A stretch of 64,000 nucleotides of DNA from Giardia muris (Eukaryota; Fornicata; Diplomonadida; Hexamitidae): positions 806,001-870,000 of the forward strand of contig CM016927.1 of the NCBI GenBank assembly GCA_006247105.1, written 5' to 3'. The position numbers and the translations under genes are program-made. Positions 1 to 8,950 of this stretch are shown here, piece after piece. The notes under the pieces are model-generated. The model ran no database searches and had not been told where the DNA came from. It worked only from the letters and a program-made list of their open reading frames with translations. Numbering within the stretch: the stretch's first letter is position 1; every line of letters begins with the position of its first letter.

Positions 1-1924
1 TGTAGCGCGCGTACTGTCTTACCTGGACATTCGCCATGCACGTGTCGTCGTAAGAGATCCTCTCGCCCTTCGTGATCTGCCGTCTCCGAGCCCTCCTAGC
101 AATGGCCATCATCCGGCAAAGACGTGGCTCAACAAAGTCGTCCTTCAAATTGACGGGGATTGCATACTGAAAGGGGGAGGAGCGCGCGTCCTCTGACCGG
201 CAAGGAACAGAGTCTGCGCTGATCACCAAATCATCCGGCTCGCGGACTGGGACCGATATTTCTGACGAGGGAACGGGTAGAGTCGAAATGGATGCGGACA
301 TGGACACAGACCCCTCGTCTCCAAAGTCCACCATCGCGAGAGGGGAGGGAGTGATATAACGAGTCTGCCCATTCGTTTCGAGTTTCGTCGAGTTGGTCTT
401 GATCCCAGAACTGGAGCTGGAGCTAGGGTTCTCGTTCCCTTCTCCACCTCCCACACGTAGGTCATCGAGGGAGAGGTGACTACGATTCAGGGTGGATAGA
501 AGGAAGCTGCGCTGCATCACGAGGCTCTGAGACGCCTGGATGCTATCGCGAAGCTGCAGGTATGAAATGGGTGGAGTGAAATTGTATTGGACGAAAGTTG
601 AGACTATCTCGTCGTCGTCCGGAAGGTTAGAGAAGCGAATGGCATGCGGAAGAAGGGCGTTCAGGAGGGTCCCATGCCTATCGGTATAGACGACGTTCGA
701 CGAGGTCTCGCTATTAGACATCCCGAAGGCAAAGCCCTGGCTAATGAAGCGTTGGGGTGTACTGACCTCACAAAGAATGACCATGCGTGGACTCAGTTGG
801 ATCAGTTCGAGAACAGAGGCTCCAATAGTCCCGACGAGGGCACCTAGGAAACGATGGTATCCTCCACGACTCGGAGAAGAAGTAGAAGTTACGGCCGTAT
901 CGACGGAGGCTCCAAGTTTCTTCGCAGCCTGTGAGGTAAGTTCGACGATACCTGGATGAATCAAAACGACTCTACCAGCGGACATGGAGATCCCATCGAC
1001 TGGACTCATTGAACCGTCTTGGTTCCAGATGAAGGATTGGACGACGGAGTTATCGTAACCGACGATGAGGCTATGACGCGTCACCTTCGTCACACAAGAG
1101 ATCCGGGACGTGGCAAGGTACTTCACCCTACAAGAATCGGCTGGTCCAGGTTTTCTGACGAAGGGAAGGGCTATGGTGTAAGAAACCAGGTCAATAGCGG
1201 TCTCCTCCTGAGGCCGAAGAGAGAGGATTAGAAGAGCACCATTGGGCATGATCAGGGCGATATGCACGCCCCGTTGAAGGAAGTATGGCGTATCATGCCG
1301 TGCACTGACCGAGAGGAGTCGTACAGTCTCACGGAAGAGGTAGTATTGGTTATGGTCCCGTTGTTCTGCTCGAAGCCTCTTCGCTAATTGCACATATGAG
1401 ATACAGCCGAACATGACAAAGTCCCGCCGTGTCAGGGAGGTGCTCGGCTTCTGGATACTACGCTGATCGACCACACCCAAGTATCCCCCCGCAAAGCTGA
1501 GGAGAACATATTCCGAGGTGCAGACGCAGTTTTGTATCGCCATTCTGCCCTCGAGCTGGAAGCTCCGAAACGGCTCGTACCGCTCCGTCAGTAGAAGCAT
1601 CTTATTGGAACGTGTGAGAACGAAGTTTGTTGCTTGCTTTCCGAAACTTACTGCTTGAAAGACTCTAAGGGGTGAGTCTTCAATTGCATGCACCGGCCGG
1701 GCCAGGTAACCGCTCCCCAGCCCCGCCAACTCATACACATTTGAACACGATGTCAGGATTGACACCGCATCTCCATAGAAGGAAACGCCTGTGACCTCCT
1801 CCCGGGTATCCCAGCCGTTCAGCCGCTGGGCATCCTCCGAGTCGTGCGTGCTGATGCTCGAGAGGTGGAGCAGGCTGTGATCAGTATTGATGTAGGAGCG
1901 CTGGCTCCGAATGAGCCCATTCAT
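1..1924 (-). CDS. Uncharacterised protein, 3' end cut off by window
   Basis: The minus strand reads open from an ATG at 1924 to the left edge, giving 641 codons without a stop, so the C-terminus lies outside the window. The N-terminal ~450 residues are rich in short beta-prone hydrophobic stretches with repeated small blade-like segments. This would fit a beta-propeller or trafficking scaffold, but I see no clear WD dipeptide series and recognise no family. A Ser-rich, low-complexity linker follows (around residues 490-570), then a basic patch with RRARRR near residue 615. The start is only 6 bp from the divergent nucleoporin gene, so the two must share a promoter. Existence is well supported by the long open frame and the fit with the neighbour; function is unknown. 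Confidence 0.8.
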   Translation of the reverse strand, partial: MNGLIRSQRSYINTDHSLLHLSSISTHDSEDAQRLNGWDTREEVTGVSFYGDAVSILTSCSNVYELAGLGSGYLARPVHAIEDSPLRVFQAVSFGKQATNFVLTRSNKMLLLTERYEPFRSFQLEGRMAIQNCVCTSEYVLLSFAGGYLGVVDQRSIQKPSTSLTRRDFVMFGCISYVQLAKRLRAEQRDHNQYYLFRETVRLLSVSARHDTPYFLQRGVHIALIMPNGALLILSLRPQEETAIDLVSYTIALPFVRKPGPADSCRVKYLATSRISCVTKVTRHSLIVGYDNSVVQSFIWNQDGSMSPVDGISMSAGRVVLIHPGIVELTSQAAKKLGASVDTAVTSTSSPSRGGYHRFLGALVGTIGASVLELIQLSPRMVILCEVSTPQRFISQGFAFGMSNSETSSNVVYTDRHGTLLNALLPHAIRFSNLPDDDEIVSTFVQYNFTPPISYLQLRDSIQASQSLVMQRSFLLSTLNRSHLSLDDLRVGGGEGNENPSSSSSSGIKTNSTKLETNGQTRYITPSPLAMVDFGDEGSVSMSASISTLPVPSSEISVPVREPDDLVISADSVPCRSEDARSSPFQYAIPVNLKDDFVEPRLCRMMAIARRARRRQITKGERISYDDTCMANVQVRQYARY

Positions 1925-1930
1925 TAAAAA
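1925..1930. promoter_or_regulatory. Six-base divergent start-to-start spacer
   Basis: Only TTAAAA-type sequence separates the two opposed ATG codons (1924 minus, 1931 plus). Giardia initiator elements are AT-rich and lie at the start codon, so this A-rich block could serve both directions; the rest of each promoter would then sit inside the opposite coding region. Shared use is inference. Confidence 0.55.
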
Positions 1931-2794
1931 ATGTCCGGCCAAGGTGGGTTTACGCAAAACCCATCCCAAACGTTCGGCTTCGGCTTGTCCAACCAGCCCA
2001 AGCCTCCCTCACAAGCTCAAGGGAACCCCTTTGGAGGATTCGCCCAAAATACCCAGCCACAAACCACAGCACCACCCACATCCACGGGCACGGGAATGGG
2101 AACGGGAACGGCCTCAGGACCTAATCCCCCTTCCGTTGGTTTCCCTTTCGCTCCCCCTTCTACAACAACAAACATATGCGCTTCTGGCCAACCTGCGAAT
2201 ACGACGCAGGCCGCACACAATGCTTTCACTGCCTCAGTGGTCCCATCCTTTGGAGGGACTGCACCTACTCAACCTCAACAACCTTCCCTTACACAAACTA
2301 CAGCCCCCGAGCCTCAGGTCCCCGCAATAGAGCTGAAGACCGACCAGGCCACGAAGGTACTCTCCTTCCTGGAGAACTCCTATAATACCCTATGTGCTCA
2401 CCGCGACCTCTTCAGCCAGCAGGTCTCCCTGGTCACCCAACAGGAGGAGGGAATCGCACGGGCCCAACACGAGTTCGAAGCGCTTCAGGCACGGATAGAT
2501 GTCATCCAACAGCAGCAGAGAGGGGCCGGAGAGGCCCTAGCGGCTCTATATGACATCCAGTGCGGAGTCTTCGAGCATCTCAAGCAGCTCGAGGCGGGGA
2601 ACTCTTCCTATCCATGCCCACTAACACAGGCGCTGACTCAGATAGAGAATCGACTTATTGACTTCGAGCGCTCAATGAGTAGCTCGTCGTATATTAGCAC
2701 CGAGGCCGCGGAGGTGTATCAGGGTATCGTCCAGCAAGTCCGACTTCTTGGGATCCTCGAGGCCCATCTTGGGAAGCGGGGCCCAAGATTCTGA
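1931..2794 (+). CDS. NUP62: Nup62/Nsp1-like FG nucleoporin
   Basis: 287 aa. The first ~130 residues are a low-complexity Gly/Pro/Thr/Gln-rich stretch with FG-type dipeptides (TFGFG, NPFGGF, PSFGG), as in the natively unfolded FG domains that line the nuclear pore and bind transport receptors. Residues about 130-285 form an alpha-helical coiled-coil segment with heptads (QQVSLVTQQEEGIARAQHEF region), resembling the Nsp1_C domain that assembles the central Nup62-54-58 channel complex. It is much shorter than human Nup62 (~520 aa) and has few FG units, as expected for a reduced pore. Assignment rests on the FG-plus-coiled-coil layout; Nup54 or Nup58 are alternatives. Confidence 0.72.
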   Translation: MSGQGGFTQNPSQTFGFGLSNQPKPPSQAQGNPFGGFAQNTQPQTTAPPTSTGTGMGTGTASGPNPPSVGFPFAPPSTTTNICASGQPANTTQAAHNAFTASVVPSFGGTAPTQPQQPSLTQTTAPEPQVPAIELKTDQATKVLSFLENSYNTLCAHRDLFSQQVSLVTQQEEGIARAQHEFEALQARIDVIQQQQRGAGEALAALYDIQCGVFEHLKQLEAGNSSYPCPLTQALTQIENRLIDFERSMSSSSYISTEAAEVYQGIVQQVRLLGILEAHLGKRGPRF

Positions 2795-2805
2795 ATTCCA
2801 CCCAC

Positions 2806-5580
2806 TTACAGGTTCCGGGTGTATCTGACAAGGAGCTTGATGAAGGACGCTTGCCGTGTCTCTTCCGCAAGCTGGAGAGGGTATCGGCCGTTCGGGTCGC
2901 AGATATTCGCTTCTGCAGGGGCGAGGGCGCGCGCCACCTCGAGCTGCGCAAATCTGATACAGTACATGAGTGCCGTCTCGCCCGCGCGGTTCTTGAGTCC
3001 GGCCTCATGCTCTGCAAGCCGGAGGGCGAGCTTCCGCATCCCCTGCTTGATAGCGTGCATTAGTGCGGTCTCCCCGTTCGCGTCTTGCGCGCCGCATCCT
3101 CCAGGGATGCAGAGGAGCGCGTAGGGAATCTTTGTGTGCCGGACCGCATAGATCAACGGCGAGTCAAAGTCGGCTCCCCAAAGTCCCGCCTCTATGGGAG
3201 CCAGGAGCTGCGCACAGGGATAATGGCTCCGCTCCATGCTGTAAACCAGCGCGCTTTTGCCTTCCCGCGAGACGGCTCGGGCCTCGTGGTTGAGAAGGGA
3301 ACGGACGACATCGACACATCCTGCCGACGCGGCAATCATCAAGGCCGTCTTTCCCGTGTCCGGGACAACCATCCCATATTCGCTTTCGAGAAAAGGGATG
3401 GCCTCGGGAAAGGGAAGAGCAGCCGCATGCATCAATGCCGTCCAGCCTTGGGAATCGCGCTTCCGGACATATTGTAGGTTTTGCTTGACAGCTTTCAAGT
3501 TGCGCCCGCGAACGGCATTGATAAGGTGCATGACACTATCGGAGACTAACGAGGTCCGTGCCCGGCCAAGAGATGAGAAGTATGTGATCGCGTCTTGGTC
3601 CTTAGGGAGGATGGGGGTGGCTCGTCTTTGAGAAGTTCCGGATGGCGGAGACTGGGATGTCGTGGGAGACTGTGCAGTAGCACACAGACGTCCCAATTGG
3701 TCTAATCGATTCTCCTCCACAGAGGCTCGGAGTTGTAACCATAGGAGTTCTCCAATGCTTTCTCTTGCCGCATCAAGGAGATCGAGGGCGAGCTGTTGCA
3801 TTCCCTTCCGCAAGGCCAGCTCAAGAGGGAAGTCCCCATCACGCCCACGAAGAAGGAGCTCATAGGGTGCGAGCGCCATTGAGATCTCTAACATCCCGCG
3901 TTCTAGAGCCGTGTAGAGTGCGGTCGTTCCGTTTGGGTCACGGCGTCGGGCATATTGCGGGATAAGGCCGAGAATCTGCCCGTTAGGAGTGCCCGCAAGG
4001 ATTGCGGCTATCAAGGGGGAGTGGTCGGGGTCGACTTCGAGTTCCGTGGGATACGCACGGGCCTCCCCATCAAAAGAATGGCGTCGTATGCTTGAAGAAG
4101 CCTTCACACGCCGAGAGGCAACGCCCGCGGAAAGTGGCCGGACGATCTTCGTGGGGAGTCGTGCACGGGTCAAATCCTCGACGAGGGCGATTATCTTGAC
4201 CAGCTCCGGCATTTGGAGCTGCTTCGCAAGGTCTATGGGGAGCAAGCCGTTCGGCCCAACGCACTTGGCCTCGTAGCGTGCAAGCATCCGCACATAATAT
4301 GGTCTATTGAGGAGGATGGCGTGGGTGAGGGCGGTATGGCCATCCTTGTCCCAGAGACCGCATTGAGCAGGAGTCCAGTGCTTCACAACGGCAATTGAGT
4401 CGTAAATGACCCCATACATTAAGCCTGTCCTCCCGATCCCATCCTGGAACGGTTGCAAGGTTAGCAATATTTCTGCGACAACCAGATCGTCTTTCGAGCG
4501 CAAGGCAAGGGAAAACGCCTCCTGCTTAAGCTCTTCGTCAGCCTCAAGGAGAAGGATGTCTGTAGGAGATCGGAGTGCAAGAGCATGACGAATCTCTTGG
4601 ACCAATACCTCTGCAGCGCCTTCTATCCCTTCTGTTCGTGGGGACGACACCCCCGCCATTGAGATTGAGGCCTCCGAGTGTCTGCGGTGAGACGGCCCAT
4701 CAGGAATCAATAGAGACACGTCGTAATTTTGAGGCCGGTCGAGAAGGTCATCCGAGGGTACCCGATGCAAAATATACTGCTGAATGTTGCACTCGCTCAC
4801 TCCTGGTCTCCGGAGGGTGTGCGCGGTCGGGGCGGAGATAGGACGCCGTCGAGCCGTATCAAGGAACGGCTGACCTGTGGAATCCCGTAAACTACTACGA
4901 GCAGACTTTTGCCGTCGTTCGACTGGATAACTGCGCAGTGCCTCAACAGATGCTCGAAAGGCCTCGCTATAGCTGCCCTCAACACCACCGTAGGACATAA
5001 CGTAGCCCAGAAGGCTATGTAACTGCACCATATCGTCTCTTAGGGTGGCTGGCCTATCAGGATAGACGTCATATGGGAAGGTGTATTCCCGCCGAAACCC
5101 GCTCTGCCGCAGGAGGCCATAAATCCTCCCGAGCGCGTAGTCGGCAAGCTGGATGGAGTTGTCTCGTGAGATGATGATGTTCTCGAGACAAATGTGACCG
5201 TGTGCATAGGAGGGGCCGAGCCGCGACCGCAGGGCCTCCAGGGCCAGCCGTGTTCCGGCCAAGACCCGTTCCAGGACCCGTTCCCCAACCGTTGAGGCTC
5301 GTGCAGCCGCCCCCCGGACGAGGTCGGCCAGAGAGCGCGCTTCCGAGTACTCGTGGGCGAGGTACAAGGCATTGGAGGCCTCGTCTATCCGCACGACGGT
5401 GTAACTGACGATGTTGGGCGAGTTCACGCGGGCCAGGTGGCCGCACTCTGCGACAAGCTCGGCCCGGATGCCGGGAGGGAGCAACTCGAGAGAAACCTTC
5501 CGAAGGATCTGACGCGAGTGCTGTGCGGCGTTCGACTCGGCGAAGACGGGACTGAGTCGGTCCTGGATGTACAACTTCAT
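2806..5580 (-). CDS. NEK-type ankyrin-repeat pseudokinase
   Basis: 924 aa. Residues 1-~260 resemble a NEK-family kinase domain and the rest is a long ankyrin array (DG-TALM-AA-.G signatures from ~340 to the end). The N-lobe is short and lacks a glycine-rich loop; K28 (LRKVSLE) may be the beta3 lysine. The catalytic loop reads H127-G-H-I-C-L-E-N134 where active kinases have HRDLKPEN, so the catalytic Asp is His and the Lys is Cys. The Asn is kept, and the DFG position is D147-Y-A, so the metal-binding Asp remains. Phosphotransfer is therefore unlikely. Giardia has a greatly expanded NEK family, mostly predicted inactive and ankyrin-bearing, thought to act as scaffolds often placed on cytoskeletal structures. 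The stop (TAA) lies 11 bp from the convergent nucleoporin gene. Confidence 0.88.
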   Translation of the reverse strand: MKLYIQDRLSPVFAESNAAQHSRQILRKVSLELLPPGIRAELVAECGHLARVNSPNIVSYTVVRIDEASNALYLAHEYSEARSLADLVRGAAARASTVGERVLERVLAGTRLALEALRSRLGPSYAHGHICLENIIISRDNSIQLADYALGRIYGLLRQSGFRREYTFPYDVYPDRPATLRDDMVQLHSLLGYVMSYGGVEGSYSEAFRASVEALRSYPVERRQKSARSSLRDSTGQPFLDTARRRPISAPTAHTLRRPGVSECNIQQYILHRVPSDDLLDRPQNYDVSLLIPDGPSHRRHSEASISMAGVSSPRTEGIEGAAEVLVQEIRHALALRSPTDILLLEADEELKQEAFSLALRSKDDLVVAEILLTLQPFQDGIGRTGLMYGVIYDSIAVVKHWTPAQCGLWDKDGHTALTHAILLNRPYYVRMLARYEAKCVGPNGLLPIDLAKQLQMPELVKIIALVEDLTRARLPTKIVRPLSAGVASRRVKASSSIRRHSFDGEARAYPTELEVDPDHSPLIAAILAGTPNGQILGLIPQYARRRDPNGTTALYTALERGMLEISMALAPYELLLRGRDGDFPLELALRKGMQQLALDLLDAARESIGELLWLQLRASVEENRLDQLGRLCATAQSPTTSQSPPSGTSQRRATPILPKDQDAITYFSSLGRARTSLVSDSVMHLINAVRGRNLKAVKQNLQYVRKRDSQGWTALMHAAALPFPEAIPFLESEYGMVVPDTGKTALMIAASAGCVDVVRSLLNHEARAVSREGKSALVYSMERSHYPCAQLLAPIEAGLWGADFDSPLIYAVRHTKIPYALLCIPGGCGAQDANGETALMHAIKQGMRKLALRLAEHEAGLKNRAGETALMYCIRFAQLEVARALAPAEANICDPNGRYPLQLAEETRQASFIKLLVRYTRNL

Positions 5581-7744
5581 CTTTTTCAGCTTGTCGGAGT
5601 GTGGTATTCAGGACGCGGAGGGCCGCTATGGCGCGCTCTTCGCCCGGCTGGCCGACTTCTACACTCAAAGACTGGGTCTAGGGCCACTGGTCCAGGTCCT
5701 TCCTCTCGCCCTGGCCCTTTTCCCGGTCCATCCCATGGAGCACTACGGGTATGACGTTTTGCGGCCGATTATCGAGCTCCTCACAAGTCTGGGAACAGAA
5801 AGAGAGTCTGGAAGCATCTCGGACTCGGAGGGGTCACTGGGGACGAAGGGGAGCATTAGAAGGGCCGAAAGATTAAGCCTACATCAACAACGTATCCAGT
5901 ACCTGGAACGATCGACTCTCGAGGTGAGGCCATGCGAGGGTATGGAGAATGTCGTGTACCTCAAAGCCCCTGCTCGTCCCAGTAATAGCCCCAACATTGT
6001 TGTCGTATGTGGCGGGACCGGCATCAAAACGTTCATGGGATGCCTGGCTGGGCACCTCTATGATACCCAGACCTCTACCGATCACGTTCTGCAAGCTATT
6101 GATTCTAGCCTTCTTGATGAGGCTCAGAGGCACAATTACAATCTCCGTCAGTTGTTACGTGCTTTTCCCAATGAGATGACCAATGCAACGCTTGCCAGAC
6201 ATGACCAGCACCTGCGGCGCATGGTTAGAAAATCTAGAGCGTACGACATCACGCTCTTATTGAAGACAAAGCAAACGGAACGCCGACAGGGAATGACACC
6301 TGATAACCTAAACAGGCCCAAGAGTATCTGTCTGCTTGAAAAGCTTCTGAACCCGGACTCGAAGCCAGTACTCAAGCATGAGCCCCTTCCCATCATTGAC
6401 TTCACTATGGTTCAGTTCCAGTCCGAACTCTTCGATGCTTGCGATGCCATGAATTACAAGCTCGGGACGACGTTTGTGGATGATCCAGTATGTGCCCGCA
6501 CAGTCATTACCCTCAGCCAAGAGGAGCGGTATCCCTACTGCCGCCAACTTTTCCGTGCGCAGCGCTTTTTCGCCAAGATGCAACGCCTGCCCGAATATTC
6601 CTTCAACGATGATGTGTACTACTTCAATACATTGGATAATAGATTGGAGCGGCATGCAAGCATGCAGGCTGCTAATAGCCGCAAGCTCGGTCTTGATTCG
6701 AGTCAACACCTATCCGTGGCAGAAGTACTATGCTTGGATGGTCCGTCTCAAGAGACTAGTTCCTCGACGCTTCCCTCTAACCCTAACACTCAGACACGTA
6801 TGCAAAGAAAAGACTCGAAGGTGTCACCATTGCTTTTACAGTTGCGCCTACAACAGGCTAGAAAGGCGCCGACCGTGGAGCCAGCGCGGAAGGCCTCCAT
6901 TCTACCGATCAGAAAGACACCAATAGAGCCGATTGCCCTTGGATCTTTATCTTCGAGAAGATCAATGGTAACCCGTTCTAGTACTCCAGAGTGGATTGGA
7001 CCGGCCCCTCCTACGCCCCTCTTCATCTCTCTTCCACTCTGTGAGCTGATACCTTTTAATTGCAACTATGCTATATGTCTTGATGAGGCATGGCGCACTT
7101 ATTTTCCAAGTGTCTCGAAGATTGAGCGCACAACGCGTCTGACGCTGAATGACTGCCGTTGTTGTGCTAGTGAGGCCCTAGTGACTGTGATGTATGGGAC
7201 ACGCCCATGTCTTGGGATCTATGCCTCGACCTATCCACGGTCCAAGAGATCCTCGCTTAGCCTTAGGCAGCTATGCAACGCGCTACACTTCTGGGGGAAG
7301 GATGATGTCCTCGACTCTTATAATGAGAAAGAACGCACATACAATGCTCTTCCTGTGGAGCTGCAGGTTGAGCTCTTGTCGCTCTTGAATGGGTCTGGGC
7401 TACATACCTCCAGACCACTCGTGGCATACCAAACACCTCTTACCCTGCAGGTCCTAGTAGACCTGGTTGTTGATGGATGGACCAGGTCTATGGGGCCAGA
7501 TTCGGACCCTTTCTACTCTCCCACGGAACGCCAGGTCTATGTAGACCCGTTGCTCTCTATCCTACACCTGTGCGAGTCCGTTCTACAAGACAGCGGGTTG
7601 ATGTTACCAGCCCGACCCTCAGTAGGGCGACAATATGCCCATGACGTCCTTGCCATTGAAAACGATGTGCTCAGTACTAGGACGGTCGATATCGTCGCGT
7701 ACCACGCGACGTATGAATTTGACACCTTTCGAAATAAACAGTGA
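5567..7744 (+). CDS. Uncharacterised 725-aa protein
   Basis: No family recognised. The only upstream ATG (5567) lies inside the divergent NEK gene, overlapping its first 14 bases; the next in-frame Met is residue 57, so 5567 is preferred because it keeps the hydrophobic FIFFSL start. The N-terminal ~80 residues look like a compact mixed alpha/beta domain. A linker rich in Ser, Arg, Lys and Pro (roughly residues 385-470) separates it from a C-terminal helical domain (about 475-715). No membrane span, signal peptide or nucleotide-binding motif is evident. Its stop overlaps the next start (TGATG). A longin/DENN-type trafficking protein would fit the layout, but that is only a guess. Confidence 0.8.
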   Translation: MYNFIFFSLSECGIQDAEGRYGALFARLADFYTQRLGLGPLVQVLPLALALFPVHPMEHYGYDVLRPIIELLTSLGTERESGSISDSEGSLGTKGSIRRAERLSLHQQRIQYLERSTLEVRPCEGMENVVYLKAPARPSNSPNIVVVCGGTGIKTFMGCLAGHLYDTQTSTDHVLQAIDSSLLDEAQRHNYNLRQLLRAFPNEMTNATLARHDQHLRRMVRKSRAYDITLLLKTKQTERRQGMTPDNLNRPKSICLLEKLLNPDSKPVLKHEPLPIIDFTMVQFQSELFDACDAMNYKLGTTFVDDPVCARTVITLSQEERYPYCRQLFRAQRFFAKMQRLPEYSFNDDVYYFNTLDNRLERHASMQAANSRKLGLDSSQHLSVAEVLCLDGPSQETSSSTLPSNPNTQTRMQRKDSKVSPLLLQLRLQQARKAPTVEPARKASILPIRKTPIEPIALGSLSSRRSMVTRSSTPEWIGPAPPTPLFISLPLCELIPFNCNYAICLDEAWRTYFPSVSKIERTTRLTLNDCRCCASEALVTVMYGTRPCLGIYASTYPRSKRSSLSLRQLCNALHFWGKDDVLDSYNEKERTYNALPVELQVELLSLLNGSGLHTSRPLVAYQTPLTLQVLVDLVVDGWTRSMGPDSDPFYSPTERQVYVDPLLSILHLCESVLQDSGLMLPARPSVGRQYAHDVLAIENDVLSTRTVDIVAYHATYEFDTFRNKQ

Positions 7745-8895
7745 TGCTCCTCGTCCTCTTCTTGACGAGCTGCCTCTGCGAGCTTATTCTCGAGCGCGTT
7801 CAAATAGTTTTCCGCCATGGTGCGCGCACACCCTTCCACGACTTCCCAGCGGAGACGGAAACCTGGGATTGCGACGTACTCGAGGCGATCGGCTACCAGT
7901 ACGCAGTGGGGCCCTCCGTTGGACAGGAAGCGACGGAACCAAGTGTCCGAATCCTTGCAGACTACCATCATCGGACTCTACGGGGAGATTCCTGCTACCC
8001 TGCGGAATTGACTCAGATTGGCTTTATGGAGCACAAGAAGCTTGGGCAGGACCTGAGAGAGCACTACATTGCACGTCTTGGGCTCCTTCCACAAGAATAC
8101 GACGAGGAACTTGTCTACGTACGTTCCACGGACTTTCAAAGGACGAAGTATTCCGCTCTAGGCTTCCTACATGGCCTTTTCGGAGAAGACAAACGCTACC
8201 GCATCCATGTTGCGGAGAAGTCCATGGACGTCCTCCTTGCCCCAGACTGTCCAGCAGTGACCGCCATTGAGAAGGAAATTCTTCAACGTCCGGAGAACCA
8301 GAAGATACTCGTTGCGCACGAGGATAGCCGTGCCCATATCAGTCGTGCTGGCGGCTACACCACTCCTGTGTCGTGGGGAATGCTGGCCGATAACTTTGCT
8401 TCGAGACTAGCAATGGGTATGAAGCTACTTGAGAACCACACGCTTAACGATGCATACGAGGCCTTTCAGATACGTAACTTCTTCTACGACAGAATGTATT
8501 GCATCTCTGACCCGGATCTGCGGACGCGGTACATGCGGCCGCGTATCGGCCGCCTAGTCAAGAAGTTATATGAAGACCTGAGCGAGCGTCCCGAACGTCT
8601 CCTTCTCTACTTCGCACACGACGATACCCTCGCTCCCTTGATGGGGGTTTATGCTGGGACCGAGTGGGATTGCTCGCAGCCACCATTCGCAGCCACATTA
8701 GGGCTCGAACTATACGTCGACCAGGAGAGTGGGGAGCGGTTCGTACGCGCCCTATATCAACGAGAACCCTTTGGGATGGACTTTTGTCCTACCATGAGCA
8801 TCTCAGGGCTAGACTTCCTGTGTCCGCTTGACGCCTTTGTGGATGGAGTTCTCAATTACTTCCCACGTGACTTCGAAGGAGAGTGTTCTGGGTAA
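7744..8895 (+). CDS. Secreted histidine acid phosphatase
   Basis: 383 aa, histidine phosphatase clade 2. Residues 1-~12 are a short hydrophobic signal peptide (MLLVLFLTSCLC), so the enzyme should enter the secretory pathway. The catalytic RHGxRxP motif is R24-H-G-A-R-T-P30; H25 would be the phospho-accepting residue. The proton-donor HD motif is H292-D293. Both active-site elements and the family's usual length (~380-430 aa) are intact, so it should hydrolyse phosphomonoesters, perhaps inositol phosphates as MINPP-type relatives do. Start: a GTG at 7741 also opens the frame, but ATG at 7744 follows immediately. The A of that ATG is the last base of the upstream TGA stop. There is no C-terminal membrane anchor, so it is likely soluble in the lumen or secreted. 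Confidence 0.9.
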   Translation: MLLVLFLTSCLCELILERVQIVFRHGARTPFHDFPAETETWDCDVLEAIGYQYAVGPSVGQEATEPSVRILADYHHRTLRGDSCYPAELTQIGFMEHKKLGQDLREHYIARLGLLPQEYDEELVYVRSTDFQRTKYSALGFLHGLFGEDKRYRIHVAEKSMDVLLAPDCPAVTAIEKEILQRPENQKILVAHEDSRAHISRAGGYTTPVSWGMLADNFASRLAMGMKLLENHTLNDAYEAFQIRNFFYDRMYCISDPDLRTRYMRPRIGRLVKKLYEDLSERPERLLLYFAHDDTLAPLMGVYAGTEWDCSQPPFAATLGLELYVDQESGERFVRALYQREPFGMDFCPTMSISGLDFLCPLDAFVDGVLNYFPRDFEGECSG

Positions 8896-8950
8896 CTCGC
8901 TCAAGGACTATTGAGAGGTAAACCGGTGTACCCGACGCAAAAGAATTTCT

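Noticed and set aside
2390..2629. Possible Giardia-type intron in the nucleoporin gene (CTATGTG ... ACTAACACAG)
   Set aside because: The boundaries resemble Giardia splice sites, but the 240-base segment is open in frame, a multiple of three, and encodes the conserved coiled coil; the 3' motif is also two bases short of CTAACACACAG.
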